Shown here in pieces: positions 1 through 11,868 of a stretch of 64,000 bases of DNA; position 1 is the stretch's first letter, and each line of letters opens with the position of its first letter. The position numbers were made by a program, and so were the translations under genes. The stretch covers positions 30,094,203-30,158,202 of the forward strand of contig CM055112.1 in the NCBI GenBank assembly GCA_029204225.1. The letters run 5' to 3'. Origin of the DNA: Diphasiastrum complanatum (lineage: Eukaryota; Streptophyta; Lycopodiopsida; Lycopodiales; Lycopodiaceae). The notes beneath the pieces were generated by a model. It was not told the origin of the DNA, ran no database searches, and saw only the letters and a program-made list of their open reading frames with translations.

Positions 1-666
1 ATATCGTTTCCGATCGAGGTCTTGAGATCAATTACGATAAGGTCTAGAAAGTTCGTGATTGGCCTATCCTGAAAATCATAAGGGAAGTTAAATCTTTTTT
101 AGGCTTCATAGGTTTTTTCCATAAATTTATTAAGGATTATGCTTTAATTGCATTACCTCTAATGAATCTTCTTAAGGGAGTGAAGAAAGCCAAATAGAAA
201 ACTAAAAAGGGTAATAAGAAGAAAGTCGGAAGGTGTTTGAAAATCAGTCCACCTATTATTTGGACCGATGAACTTAATCAAAGCTTTGAGGCTTTGAAAA
301 TGTTAAGTGTCTACAGCCCCTATTTTACACATAGTCGACCCTAGCAAACCTTTCCTGGTGGAAACAAATGCTAGTGACTATGCGGTGGGTGCAGTCCTTT
401 ACCAGGACGGTAGACTAGTGGCTTTTGAAAGCAAGAAGTTGGACCCAGCTCAAAGTAGATATTCTACTTATGAGGAACTTTTTGCTGTCATCCATGCATT
501 AAAGATCTTGAGACATTATTTGTACGAATCTAAATTCGTGGTTGTGACTAATCACGAATCTCTTAAGTTTGCCTCAGACCTCAGGGATAGTAAGGCCCGT
601 TGGTTGAAATTCATTCAGGAGTTCGAATTCGACATTAAGTACCATCGTGGTGCGGCAAATGGAAGG
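1..666 (+). pseudogene. Ty3/gypsy pol fragment: RT thumb and RNase H
   Basis: Retroelement polymerase remnant. Around 45-180 the plus strand reads, with stops, the typical Ty3/gypsy RT-thumb region (a DWP-like motif, then SFLGFIGFFHKFI). From 307 an open stretch gives RNase H: a VETNASDYAVGAVL core (the catalytic Asp is D in ASDY), a SRYSTYEELFAVIHALK helix with the catalytic Glu, and VVTNHESLKF, where families usually have TDH, so Asp is replaced by Asn. The RARWLKFIQEFEFDI-like end is followed by a broken YHRGAANG. Integrase is missing: coding similarity stops near 666, where hAT-related sequence begins. Between 195 and 300 there is an in-frame stop and a lysine-rich stretch. This is a dead fragment whose 5' part lies outside the window. 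The family call is firm; the clade is not resolved. Confidence 0.85.
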
Positions 667-699
667 TTCAACTCATAAATCAGACTGGCCACAGCCTGT

Positions 700-2617
700 G
701 TGGCCTCTCTGTCCATGTGCGGCTGATGCGCGCTGCGAATGCTCTGCTGCCTAAGAACTCTCCCTGCTGGGCGCTCTGAGCCCTTCAAAAGGGCCTTCCG
801 CCTTGCACAGTCTGTCAGTCCTAGCTGGAGAGTCCCTAGTTCAGAGGTTGTCTGCACACACATGCTGAAAGATAGGGTCGAGTCCTTGTCTAGAGAGATG
901 GAGCCTCTACGCAGCCACTGGCCACATATGGTTGCAGCATCATGTCCGATGGTTGGACTGATGTCAGGAGGAGGCCGATCCTCAACATCTTGGTCTCCAG
1001 CTGCATTGGCACACAGTTTTTGAGGGCCGTGGATTGCAACAGGGGGGGGAGAGTCATATCTGCAAAGTTCATGTTTGATGTCATTAGGTCTTCCATCCTG
1101 TCCATAGGCCCCCACCCCAACATGTCGTCACGGTGGTGACGGACAATGCCACCAACTGCATTCAGATTGGTGTCCTACTTGAGGGCGAGTTCCCTCACAT
1201 CGTTCATACCCCCTGTGCAGTGCACGGCATAGACCTTCTGATGGGGGACATAGGTGCACTACCCTGGGTTAGAGCCATCGTCCGTGAGGCCATGTTCCTG
1301 GTGACAAAGTCACCAGGAAGAGGCATTAACTAGCCATGGGGTGTTCAGCCAGTTGGACCTCAAGAAGCCAGCCCCCCCACACTTTGCTTTCGACTTGGTG
1401 GTCATCGATCGTCTGATCAGGTGCAGGGCACAGCTTCTACAGATGGTTGCCAGTCATCTTTGGGGTGCCAATACATTTCAGCGCACAGAGGATGGGGAGC
1501 ACTTTTCTTCCACGGTGAGGGGAGACCAATTCTGGAGGGATGCACGGACATTGTCAGGACTCGTTCGACCACTCTACATTGTGCTTTGCATGGCTGACAG
1601 CGAGGGGTCCACACTTGGACTGGTGTATGAGCTCATGGATCGGATTGGACAATTCCTGCAACTGCCCATCTTGCAGCCAGAGAGGTATGCAGTATAATAA
1701 TGTAATTGGTCTTTATCTTTTTAGTAGTTGCTAGTGTGTTTTTCTGTCGATGTTACGTTTTTCCGTAATGCCCTAAACCACATGCCTCTCACATGCAGGA
1801 TGACCGAGCTGAAGTTCATCTGGGAGACACTGTGGAACTACTTCCACAGGATTATCCACAGCGTTGCACACATATTGCATCCCCTCTTCCTCTCTCCGAC
1901 ACAGATCGCAGACAGGGAGCTCGAGGCGGATTGGCTTGAGTACATTCACAGGTGGGTCCACACATTGGTTTGGATCCTATCAGACTCATGGAGGAGCTAG
2001 CTGCATTTCGTTTCGACATGGGCACATTTGGCCACCCGGCTGCTGAGGATCCAGAGAGGAGGCAGCTTCCCATTACCTGGTGAACCATGTTCGGTAGCAC
2101 CTACCCCTCCATACAGCGTCTTGCACTACGTGTCCTTTCTCAGGTATGCATCTCATTTCATCCTCCCTTGTTGTGTTTCGTTGACGTTCCACCCGTGCAC
2201 ATGCGCTGAACCATTTCATTGCACGTACCACAGGATTGCGCTGCCTCCGTGTGTGAGTGTAATTGGAGCACATGGGGCCTCATTTACACGAGGAGAAGAA
2301 ACAGGTTGTCAGTGAGTCAGTTGGAGCGGTTGGTGTTCTGTAGCACCAACACACGTCTCGCCAGGAGACTGCCGACTATTACAAGCGCATTGCAGGTGAT
2401 AGGCTATTCTCCCATAGCATGTTGGTTGACGTCTCACTAATATGTTGGTTTCATTTCCTGATCAAGTTGTCTCTCTGACATGCAAAATTTTAACCTTGCA
2501 GACGAAGATATTTGATTTGGAGCTCCAAGTTGACTTGCCTACGGACAGCACCCATCCCATGCCTGCAGATGACTTGGGCACACAGTTGATGGCAGAGAGA
2601 GAGAGGGAGCTTGTCGA

Positions 2618-2706
<89 letters not shown>

Positions 2707-4159
2707 GCTTGAGCACAGAGAGCCTCCATTGTATGAGGCAGATGAGCCAGTGTCAGAGGATGAGTAGCATGAGGATGAGCCCATTCGGGTTGTGTTTGCC
2801 AGATCAGAGTGGGATGAAGCAGATGATATAGGTGTTGGGCACACGCCACGGGCAGGGGTCACAGGTGCATCACGCGGCAGAGGTGGGGCACATGGCACAG
2901 GTTATACCGAGAGGCAGGCAGGGCACACAGGGGGGGGCAGTGGCATACCTACCTATGTCGATATGATGGAGGAGGCTCTTGATAGAGGGCAAAGTGATTT
3001 ACATGCCGGTCTCGCAGCTGTTTGGATGTGTGCAGTACAGAGTCATGGCCGTTACTACGACAGCACACCAGAGGAGACACCAGATGACTTTGATTGCACC
3101 GATTGGGAGGCTATTCGGGGTCTACAGGGTGCACATGGTGAGGCACGGGATGACTCAGCAGATGGTGCATAGGATGAGGCCCAGAGCCCAGAGCATTTGT
3201 ATTCAGATGCCCAGCTAGACGACTTGATTGCCACATTGGATTCAAAGGCCCAGCAGATGTCGAGTGTCAGGGCACCCCCATCATCTCTTGCCAGCATGCC
3301 ATACACAGAGTCTCGGCCAGAGCAGCTACATGAGGTGCCTCCAGTTCCTCTAGTTCCTCAAAGGGTATATGTGCGCCGCACAGCACCTCCAGTGCCACCG
3401 ATGCCATTGAGGCCTGTAGCCCCTCCATCGTCGTCCACTTCTGCAGCACCAGGTCTCCATGGCAGGCCACCATCTATGCCCAGGTTTTCTCTTGCAGCTC
3501 CCACATCCACAGTGGCTCCTCCAGTGGCAGCACCCACTTCACATCCTCCTCCTTTGGCAGCACCCACTCCATTGGCTCCTCCTTTGGTAGCACCCGGGAT
3601 GTACCGGCCACCACAGCACCCCTTTCAGTACATATCACCGTTGTACTTGCCTCCTACACAGCCAATTCCTCCACTTGCAACAACCCCACGGGCACACACT
3701 CCATGGGCTCATCCTCCCCGCTCAGCTGCACAGGGATATCCCTCTCTGGCTTTCCTATCCCAGCCGGCCTCAACTTGGGCCCAGCCTAGCCAGCCAGGTG
3801 ATTTGCATGGGGGTGATGAGGCATTAACAGCTCCCCTCGTCCACAAGAGACCAAAAAGGCTGAAGGATGCACCGAACAAGAAAGGCAGAGCACAGAAACA
3901 GCCAGGGAAGAGAGGACGACCTCGCAGGGCTCCAGGTACAGCTAGAGGTACACAGTCACATTCAGCTGGAGCAGGTCTAGCTGGTTTGGCTTGCTTGGGC
4001 TTATGCGGAGGCAGATTGGGAGGATGTGGACGACGAGTCCTCCTCCTCGGATACGCAGCCCATGCCAGTTCTAGACAGGCATAGATATCGGCTGCAAGAG
4101 TCAGCTCAAGGCCTTGAGTTGTCTCCGGAGCATTTGTCTGAGTCAGAGCCAGAGCATTG
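700..4159 (+). pseudogene. hAT transposase body (DUF659 + C-terminal dimerization region), multi-exon, disabled
   Basis: DNA transposase of the hAT superfamily. In order: a pre-catalytic stretch at about 740-925; a frameshift; GCSIMSDGWTDVRRRPILN (about 930-985), the classic DUF659 start; MVTDNATNCIQIGVLL and HTPCAVHGIDLLMGDIG (1133-1250); RGDQFWRDA (about 1520); an exon with FIWETLWNYFHRIIH (1799-1935); FGSTYPSIQRLALRVLSQ (2089-2143); and CECNWSTWGLIYTRRRNRL (2250-2310), the hAT C-terminal dimerization signature. Three short GT-AG introns fit: 1685-1798, 2144-2233 and 2396-2501. After the usual end come an Arg-Glu tract encoded by (GA)n, an acidic stretch, a long Pro-rich region (3197-3830), an AT-hook-like KRGRPRR (about 3911) and an acidic C terminus ending at 4159. 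Breaks: frameshifts near 925, 1330, 2700 and 3990, a TGA in place of the second Trp of a WW pair (2085), and TAG codons at 2768 and 3170. The family call is strong; the tail is unusual. Confidence 0.82.
2621..2701 (+). repeat. (GA)40 microsatellite inside the transposase reading frame
   Basis: An uninterrupted run of GA dinucleotides. In the transposase frame it encodes alternating Arg-Glu; on the other strand it would be Leu-Ser. Length changes not divisible by three would shift the frame, and the downstream coding continues in a different frame from the upstream exon, which is consistent with such slippage. Confidence 0.97.
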
Positions 4160-4649
4160 ATTGTGGCTCGGTTATTTATTTTTAGCAGTTTGATATCATG
4201 TTCCATGTTTGGCGGCCAGATGGTCGAACACTGTATTCAGACCATTTTACATATTATATCCAGTGTTGGATGTACTTTATTTGCTGCACATTGTGTATTT
4301 GTCGATTTGTAAATGTGATGCTCTATTTTCAATTTTATTTTGAATTGTATGTGCGTGTGTGAATCGTATTTTCAATTAGTTTCAACTGCAGAGATTGATA
4401 GCGGATGCACTTCAGAGAAATGCACCCCCCTTGATAGCATTTCATAAACACATACATTGCATTGCAATACTCTAGGCACGCGTTGCACAAAAAACACATT
4501 GTACATTAATTCAACAGATGTATCAAAATAACAATACGTATCCCGCCATATACGGCTGGGGCTGTTCTTTACACTATGTTAAACACTAAATGCTGCTTCA
4601 TCTACTGCAGAAAATTACATAACACAGTCAGCCACATATGGCTAGACCC
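4160..4649. other. Non-coding spacer between two convergent transposon genes
   Basis: AT-richer DNA after the transposase stop and before the end of the small minus-strand ORF. It holds no open frame of note. It is most likely the shared 3' untranslated region of the two convergent genes of the left hAT copy (inference). Confidence 0.5.
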
Positions 4650-5008
4650 TATCTATTCTAAACATTCCTACGGATCCTCCATTGACTCCTCGCCCTCGTC
4701 AAGTGCATTGTTCTGTCGCTCTCGCTCTGCCTCCCGGTTAGCCCGATCTGCGTCCTGGTTAGCCCGACGCCCTTTCCCTGACCATGATGGGCTACCGTCG
4801 TGTGAAGTTCATTCCAATCTGCTCATCCAAATCCAGCTCGATAGCGGGGGCGAGTGGCTTCGGTTCCGGATTTCTCTGTCGAGCCTATCACAACATCTCT
4901 GCAATGTCTGCCTCTTGCTTCTGATGTCTTTTTGTTGTGCCTTCGGACATCTTTCTCGAGCTTCCTCCTAGCTTCGCCCTCGGGCTTCGGTGGTATGCGC
5001 TCCGCCAT
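4650..5008 (-). pseudogene. Small decayed ORF of the left hAT copy, unknown function
   Basis: Not recognised. On the minus strand an ATG at 5008-5006 opens a charged peptide beginning MAERIPPKPEGEARR and containing DVRRHNKKTSE. The frame then breaks, and coding-like pieces continue in other frames, including APAIELDLDEQIGMN and finally a charged C terminus, DEGEESMEDP, with a stop at about 4650. The composition is highly charged, without membrane segments or known motifs. It lies convergent to the transposase and its start sits about 500 bases inside the transposon end, after a TATA-like tatttaa. It could be a second protein of the transposon or captured host sequence. At least two frameshifts make it non-functional as read. 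Confidence 0.4.
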
Positions 5009-5153
5009 CTCACGACACCCTGTTTCTCAAACTGGCTCTCACAGCCTCTCACTGGCTCTCTCACAACTCTGAAAATGCCTTTCACAATGGCCTTGTGAGT
5101 GCCTATTTAACACCACAGCATGTTTCCCCATGTGCAGCTGTTGATGATCCCTC

Positions 5154-5430
5154 CATGTGGCATTGTATCGGCCCCCATTTGTTGCTCCCCCATGTGCTGC
5201 ACTCCCATTGGCCCCATGGCCTGCTCCCCCACAGTGCCCATGTGCTACTGTACTTGCTCCCATGTGTTGCTCCCCCACGTGCTGCACTCCGATTGGGCCC
5301 GTGGTCTTCTCCCCCGCAGTGCCCATGTGACGTTGTACCTGCCCCGATTTGTTGCTCCCCCACATGCATTGGCCCCAAGGTCTGCTTATATATAACCATG
5401 TGGCATTGTATCGGCCCCGATTTGTTGCTT
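5154..5430. repeat. Subterminal tandem repeats, about 85 bp period, roughly 3.5 copies
   Basis: The motif ttgttgctcccccatgtg recurs with variation at about 5179, 5264, 5348 and 5422, giving spacings of 85, 84 and 74 bases. Each unit also holds catgtg and a cattggcccc-like block. Diverged, inverted matches occur at 5650-5760 on the other side of the palindrome. Subterminal repeats of this kind are known transposase-binding regions in hAT elements; that role here is inference. Confidence 0.75.
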
Positions 5431-5608
5431 TACTATGGTACCGCGGATCCCAGGGCGGTACCGTACCGGCGGTACCACTGTTATGGTACCGGCGGTACCA
5501 TAGGGCACTATGATATATATATATCATAGTGCCCTATGGTACCGCCGGTACCATAACAGTGGTACCGCCGGTACGGTACCGCCCTGGGATCCGCGGTACC
5601 ATAGTAAA
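5429..5608. repeat. 180-bp perfect palindrome at the junction of two hAT copies
   Basis: Two 90-base arms are exact reverse complements with no spacer, centred between 5518 and 5519 in an alternating TA tract. The arms are GC-rich and contain many ggtacc (KpnI-type) hexamers and ggatccgcgg. Beyond the perfect arms an A-rich stretch interrupts on the right (5606-5632), after which weaker inverted similarity resumes. Confidence 0.97.
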
Positions 5609-6763
5609 AAAAAAAATTTAAGAAAAAAAAAATTGGTACTACGGGATCGGTACGCATGGGGCCAATGGGAGAGCAACACAGGGGGGGAGCATCACATGGG
5701 GGCAGGTACAGAGGCACATGGAGGGATGATGGGGATCCACATGGCCGATCAGGTTGTGGGGATAAATAAGCACTCACAATGCCATTGTGAGAGGCATTTT
5801 GAGAGGCTATGAGAGAGCCAGTGAGAGAGCAAGCGAGAGCCAGTGACAGGCTGTGAGAGGCTGTTTGAGAGCCAAGGTGCTGTGAGAGGGTGTTCGAGGA
5901 CCAGGGTGCTGTGAGGAGAAGGTCGATCGACATGGCAGAGCTGTCTGAGGGGATGAGGGGCAATGGGATGAGGATGGACTCCTTCTCCTTGTGTGTGCCA
6001 GCCAAGCAGGCAGCAACTCTGGATCAGCCACATAAGGAGCGGTGCAAAACCGGAGAATGCCCTCCAAAATGGTGTTCTCCCCCGCCATGAGCCGCGGCCC
6101 GTAGGTGTCTAGTAGTCGCTGCCTGTCGGGGGTGGACATGCTGCCACAAGGGGCAACATTTAAGGTGGCACCATTTTTGGCGCATGCACCGAGCAGGTGG
6201 CCTTTAAGGCAAGTGAGGGACGTAGCAAATTCGACGAGGCAGTATCGGCAACGCACGATCTTCTGAACGGTCTTGTTGGTCTTGTCGGCAACCCGCCTGA
6301 CAATGTCTACCTCGTCCCACAGACCGGAAAGGTCAGATTGCACCATTGTGATGGAGAAAACTAGGGAAAAAATGCAGATGAAGCTAAAGCTGGAAGGATG
6401 GATTGCTGGAAAAAAAACAGCAAGGTTCACTATTGGAGAGACGCTGAAAATGGGCAAAGGCAGCGAAGGCAGGGCGAAGGCAGGGAGAGGCAAATCAAAT
6501 GCAAGGCAGGGCGGTCTGTGGGCGAAGGGCGACGCAAATCATAAGAAGGGCGAGCGAAGGCAGGGCAGCAAAACCAGGAGCGATGTTAGGGCAGCGATGG
6601 GCTGACAAAAATCTGGGAGAGAAGAAGCGAGGGGGGCGGGTAGTTTAGGGTAAAAAAAATTTTAAAAAATATTAAATAATATATATATTATTATATTGTG
6701 TACCGCGGTACCAGTATGGTCCCGCAGTACCGGGATCCGCGGTACCCAGTACCGCGGGACCTA
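5527..6763. mobile_element. hAT-family transposon, right copy, internally deleted
   Basis: The left end begins TAGTGCCC at 5527 and the right end finishes ...gggaccTA at 6763. The reverse complement of the right end (TAGGTCCCGCGGTAC...) resembles the left end in its TAG start, CCC and repeated ggtacc/ccgcgg blocks, so they are imperfect terminal inverted repeats. The interior starts with subterminal sequence related in inverted orientation to 4980-5430, including a tatttat-type TATA stretch near 5765 and an ATG at 5932 in the context gacATGGCAGAG. That plus-strand ORF runs only to 6090. The minus strand carries the BED zinc-finger exon starting at 6346. The catalytic transposase region is absent, so the copy is non-autonomous. 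Flanks are TA-rich, so an exact target duplication is ambiguous. Confidence 0.65.
6050..6346 (-). pseudogene. BED-type zinc-finger N-terminal exon of a hAT transposase
   Basis: On the minus strand an ATG at 6346-6344 opens MVQSDLSGLWDEVDIVRR. It continues to a zinc-finger-like module: CRYC, about 14 residues, then LKGHLLGAC, a C-x2-C...H-x4-C pattern as in plant hAT BED fingers, which bind DNA at the element's ends. Just after it come NVAPC and a region containing DRQRLLDTYGPRL. This module is what the transposase body at 700-4159 lacks. Downstream (below about 6050) the frame stays open but loses similarity to transposases, marking the internal deletion. It is truncated and probably cannot make an active enzyme. 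Confidence 0.6.
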
Positions 6764-6781
6764 TGATATATATATATATTT

Positions 6782-8033
<1,252 letters not shown>

Positions 8034-8039
8034 ACCATG

Positions 8040-8971
8040 GATACTCACAGATACGGTAGGGCAGCGCTTACTTGACTATAGCTGGACAACAGGCTAGGTC
8101 TTCTTGGTATGGTGATGTGGTGGCTTTCTTTCAGTCATGGGGCTTCTCGATGCTAGATCTCCCACAGGGAACTCATACATTTATCAGACAACAGCTGTAT
8201 CGGAGATATTGTCACATAGTATGGGATCGTCCTGACCATGAGAGAGTCAAGCTTACCGTCTATGGCACACATATCTTACGCAGAGACAGTTTGGGACTCC
8301 CTGTTAGACCTTTATATCTCTCTCTTCCTCTTTCTTTTGGGCTCCGATACAGATTGGGACAGTTACGAGTCTCTTCACATCACCTTGCTATTGAGACAGG
8401 CAGATATTCAGGCATTTTGAGAGAGCATCGGATATGCCAGATATGCACATTGGGTGTAGTGGAGGATGAGTTTCATTTTATCTTTATATGCCCTACATAC
8501 TATGAGATACGTGGCCGATATCATTGTTTATATCGTGACACCCCTATTACCCTCAGTACATTTTTGGAGTATCAGGATCCCAGATGTGTCGGCCTTTTAC
8601 TACAAGAGATGCTTATGTTGAGAGCCTCTTTGCTACCATCGGAGAGTATTACTGATTCTAGCCAACATCTCATTACTAGCTTCTCTCAGAAGCGGGAGCG
8701 TGATGACCTATCAGATGATGAGGCAGTCATACCGGTGAGGGCGAAGGCCCAGCGTGCTCAGCCACCACCTCTTGCCAGATCTACGCGCACCACTAGAGCT
8801 ACCAGAGCTCCTCGATCACAGCCCACATCTACTATGGGTATCAGACGCTTTTTTCGACCAGGACAGGAGCGGATAGGGCCAGGGCAGGAGCGGATCAGGG
8901 TGTGTCGTCACTGGAGCGGATCAGGCATGGATCAGCGCCATCAGAGTAGCGGATCAGGAGCGCATCTGTAG
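8040..8971 (+). pseudogene. LINE ORF2 C-terminal fragment (copy 1)
   Basis: C-terminal part of a non-LTR retrotransposon polyprotein. The frame from 8072 gives LPQGTHTFIRQQLYRR, LGQLRVSSHHLAIETGR and ICQICTLGVVEDEFHFIFIC, a Cys-His cluster (C-x2-C...H-x4-C) typical of the end of this LINE type. It aligns collinearly with the end of the larger copy (about 10680-11300). A low-complexity Arg/Pro/Gln-rich tail follows with repeated GQERI. The RT domain is absent; the copy is 5'-truncated at the (TC)n tract, as is usual for incomplete target-primed reverse transcription. One frameshift lies near 8070. No start codon should be expected. Confidence 0.8.
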
Positions 8972-8990
8972 CGGTCAGGAGCAGGAGGGG

Positions 8991-8994
<4 letters not shown>

Positions 8995-9082
<88 letters not shown>

Positions 9083-9330
9083 AAATGTATTAATGTCTGT
9101 TGAGTGCCCAAGGGCACATAAGACAGAATGAATAAGTACATGTCTCGTAGGATTACTGTCCATGTCGGACAACATAATAAAAAACACTAGTCTAAATGGA
9201 AAAGACAAAATAGAACTCTCTCGAGGTAGGAAAAGACATAGCCAATATAGAATCATAAAATGCATAAAAAGAGCAGATACACAAGAGCTTAACCTCCAAC
9301 TCTGAAGAGGGTACAGGTGCAAGAGCTTAA
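8995..9330 (-). mobile_element. LINE 3' end with (CT)n tail, inverted copy
   Basis: Plus strand 8995-9078 is (GA)n, followed by aaagaaaatgtattaatgtc and a block ending near acatgtctcgtaggatt. Read on the minus strand this is acatgtac..., tcttatgtgcccttgggcac, cattaata, then tttctttctctctc. It matches the 3' end of the plus-strand LINE at 11690-11760 (acatgtac, tcttatatgccttttggc, cattaataaa, ctttctttctctc). It is a LINE 3' fragment with its microsatellite tail, in the opposite direction to both flanking LINE pieces. Its upstream limit near 9330 is uncertain. Confidence 0.65.
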
Positions 9331-9376
9331 CCGCCTACTCTGCTGAGGAAAGTAAAAGGTCCCATAAAGCAAGAGA

Positions 9377-11550
9377 TATCGAAGACCTTGAATCTGAACT
9401 CCTAACCCATGCTTCCGACCTCCTTGCTCCCACACTAGCCACTCTCCTCAATTCCGCCGTTGTCTCTGGTTTCCCCTCATCCTGGTGCACCAACATCATC
9501 CACCCTATTCATAAAAATGGTGATCCCATGATCCCTGGTAATTACCGCACTATCATGATCGGACATGTTCTCACGAAGCTCTATGGTACCATACTCCAGT
9601 CTACAATGAGTTCAGAGGCGGAAGCTCGGAGATTACATGCATTGGGGCAGGCAGGTTTCCGATCTCATTATTCTACCACTGACCATATTTTTACACTTTG
9701 AGCCTTGATCGAGGAAGCTAAGTACAGGAAAGAGAGGGTTTACTGCTGTTTTGTAGATTTCAGGAAGGCCTTCGATTCTGTACCACGCTCCCTGCTCATT
9801 CAGAGACTTCGTGACCTTGGTTTCTCCACAGATATTGTTTTAGCAGTGACGGCTCTTTATGAGAAGGTCTTGGGATGTTTCCGACATAGCAGTGGCTTAT
9901 CTGATCACATTTGGAGCACCATTGGGGTGAAACAGGGGTGCTCTCTTTCACCGGTTCTCTTTGGATTGTATATTGATGAGTTAGAGTGAGTCATCTCACA
10001 GTGTGGCGGGGGTGGCTGTAGACTTGGCACCATTCTGATTGCTATTCTCCTTTATGCGGATGATGTAGTACTAGTATCCCCGACCAGAGAGGGTTTGCAG
10101 AGGCAGGTGGATTGTTTACAGGGATTTTGTACCAGATGGGGGTTGGGGGTGAACACTGCGAAGACCAAGGTTATGGTCTTCAACACTTCTCGAGCCTTCA
10201 TGCAGCGCCAGGAGCTCATCTTAGATGGACAGGCCTTAGAGGTAGTTTCCTCTTATACCTATTTGGGGATACTCTTCTCTGGTCCTACCTTCAGCATGCG
10301 GCAAGCTGCCACCACCCGACTTGGGAAGGGGCATTCCTCTCTTGTTCAGCTTGAGCGGTTCTGTTTCAGGAAGCTCATCCGAGATATTCGCAGTAAGTGT
10401 AGACTCTTTGATACTATTGTCACCCCCACAGCCTTATATGCAGCAGAGACATGGTGCACCGGCCTCCCTTCATCACACTGGGCCAGCATTTCACGATTGC
10501 AGACCACCATGTTAGCCCGTATGATTCGGGCGAAGCCCTCGGTTCCACATGAGATCCTTCTTGCAGAGTTTGCCATTCCACCCATTCAGATATATGCCGC
10601 GTTCCAGCTTATCACATACATTCAGAGAATCCAGGCTCTGCCCGATGAGGATATGAGATATACACAGACAGCACTGGTCTCCTCACACTTTCTTCATGAC
10701 CAGGGCTATCGACTGTCATGGTTCTCTCAGGCATCCCATTTCCTCCTTGAGTCATTTGGTATCTCCATTACAGAGCTCCCCTCAGGTACTCATCAGTATA
10801 TCAGGCGCATCTTATATCGGGCATATCTCGACCGCACTTGGGGGCGACAGCTTGGGGTGAAACCCGGCTACTACTGGACTCATTTTATTGAGCTTGACAT
10901 AGCAGGGGTCCCGGTCTTACCGCATTATTTGGACTCGAGACTATCACATTGCCTCAGATTTACATTGGGACAGCTCCGTGTATCATCACATCAGTTGGCT
11001 ATTGAGACTGGTAGATTCCAGGGTACCCCGAGAGAGGAGCGGATTTGCCAGTTATGCTCTTTAGAGGAGGTGGAGTCAGAGGAGCACTTTATCTTTAGGG
11101 GGATATTACGAGATCAGAGGGAGATACCACTGTTTGTTCCGAGACACACCTGTCACTTTACGATCTCTCATAGCTTATGAGGATTCCCGATGCGCGGCAC
11201 TCATGATACGAGAGATGTTTATACTACGACAGGATTTGTATCAGACAGCCCAACCGAGTCAAGTTTCTCAGCCTCAGATCACTTCTTTCTTCTCCAGGAG
11301 GAGAGGACGTTTTGATGACGGTGACGATGATGATGTTGACCTACTTGCCCACAGAGACCAGAGACAGCGTCCCACACATACCCATGTTGCAGCACGAGCT
11401 ACTCGACCTATCACGAGGAGACCTCTTCATCCTCTCAGACGACGTCAGAGACCACCAGTGGCCCTTCATGCCACAGGCCGTATTACATCCTTCCATATCA
11501 TCAGCACCAGCAGGACAGGACTAGATGATAACGTCATATCTCACTCATGA
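9377..11550 (+). pseudogene. LINE reverse transcriptase and C-terminal region (copy 2), 5'-truncated
   Basis: Non-LTR retrotransposon polymerase that copies its RNA at the nicked target. In order: IIHPIHKNGD and GNYRTIMIGHVLTKLYG (about 9497-9590); motif A FVDFRKAFDSVP (about 9750); motif B GVKQGCSLSPVLFGLY (about 9925); motif C LLYADDVVLVS with the catalytic DD (about 10050); a thumb with WGLGVNTAKTKVMVF; then a long C-terminal region ending with the Cys-His cluster ICQLCSLEEVESEEHF (about 11045) and a Gln/Arg-rich tail. The N-terminal endonuclease is missing. Breaks: TGA at 9700 and 9987 within otherwise continuous frames, and a frameshift near 11100 after which the frame from 11134 continues to 11550. 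The branch of LINEs is not certain. Confidence 0.88.

Positions 11551-11868
<318 letters not shown>

Larger units (their letters stand above)
680..5510. mobile_element. hAT-family transposon, left copy, 5'-truncated
   Basis: Proposed extent of the left hAT copy. It carries the transposase body on the plus strand (about 700-4159), a small decayed minus-strand ORF (5008-4650), a TATA-like stretch (tatttaa near 5104), subterminal tandem repeats (5154-5430) and a GC-rich terminal repeat that ends in ...gggcacTA at 5510. The BED zinc-finger exon and the other terminus expected left of 680 are missing; gypsy sequence abuts there instead. The sequence after the end is tgatatat, the same 8 bases that follow the right end of the neighbouring copy at 6764-6771. 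Grouping these parts into one element is inference from terminal similarity to the right copy and from its complementary gene layout. Confidence 0.55.

Noticed and set aside
2462-2898. Long Leu-Ser or Arg-Glu open frames on both strands
   Set aside because: They are translations of the (GA)n/(CT)n microsatellite, which is open in several frames. Only the plus-strand frame contiguous with the hAT exons is meaningful.
3709-4206. Minus-strand open frame of 165 codons opposite the transposase tail
   Set aside because: It is a mirror of the Pro/Ala-rich, GC-richer tail and shows no independent motif.
5039-5527. Open frame across the palindrome arm rich in Gly, His and Thr
   Set aside because: It translates the subterminal tandem repeats and TIR; the composition follows the repeats and there is no domain.
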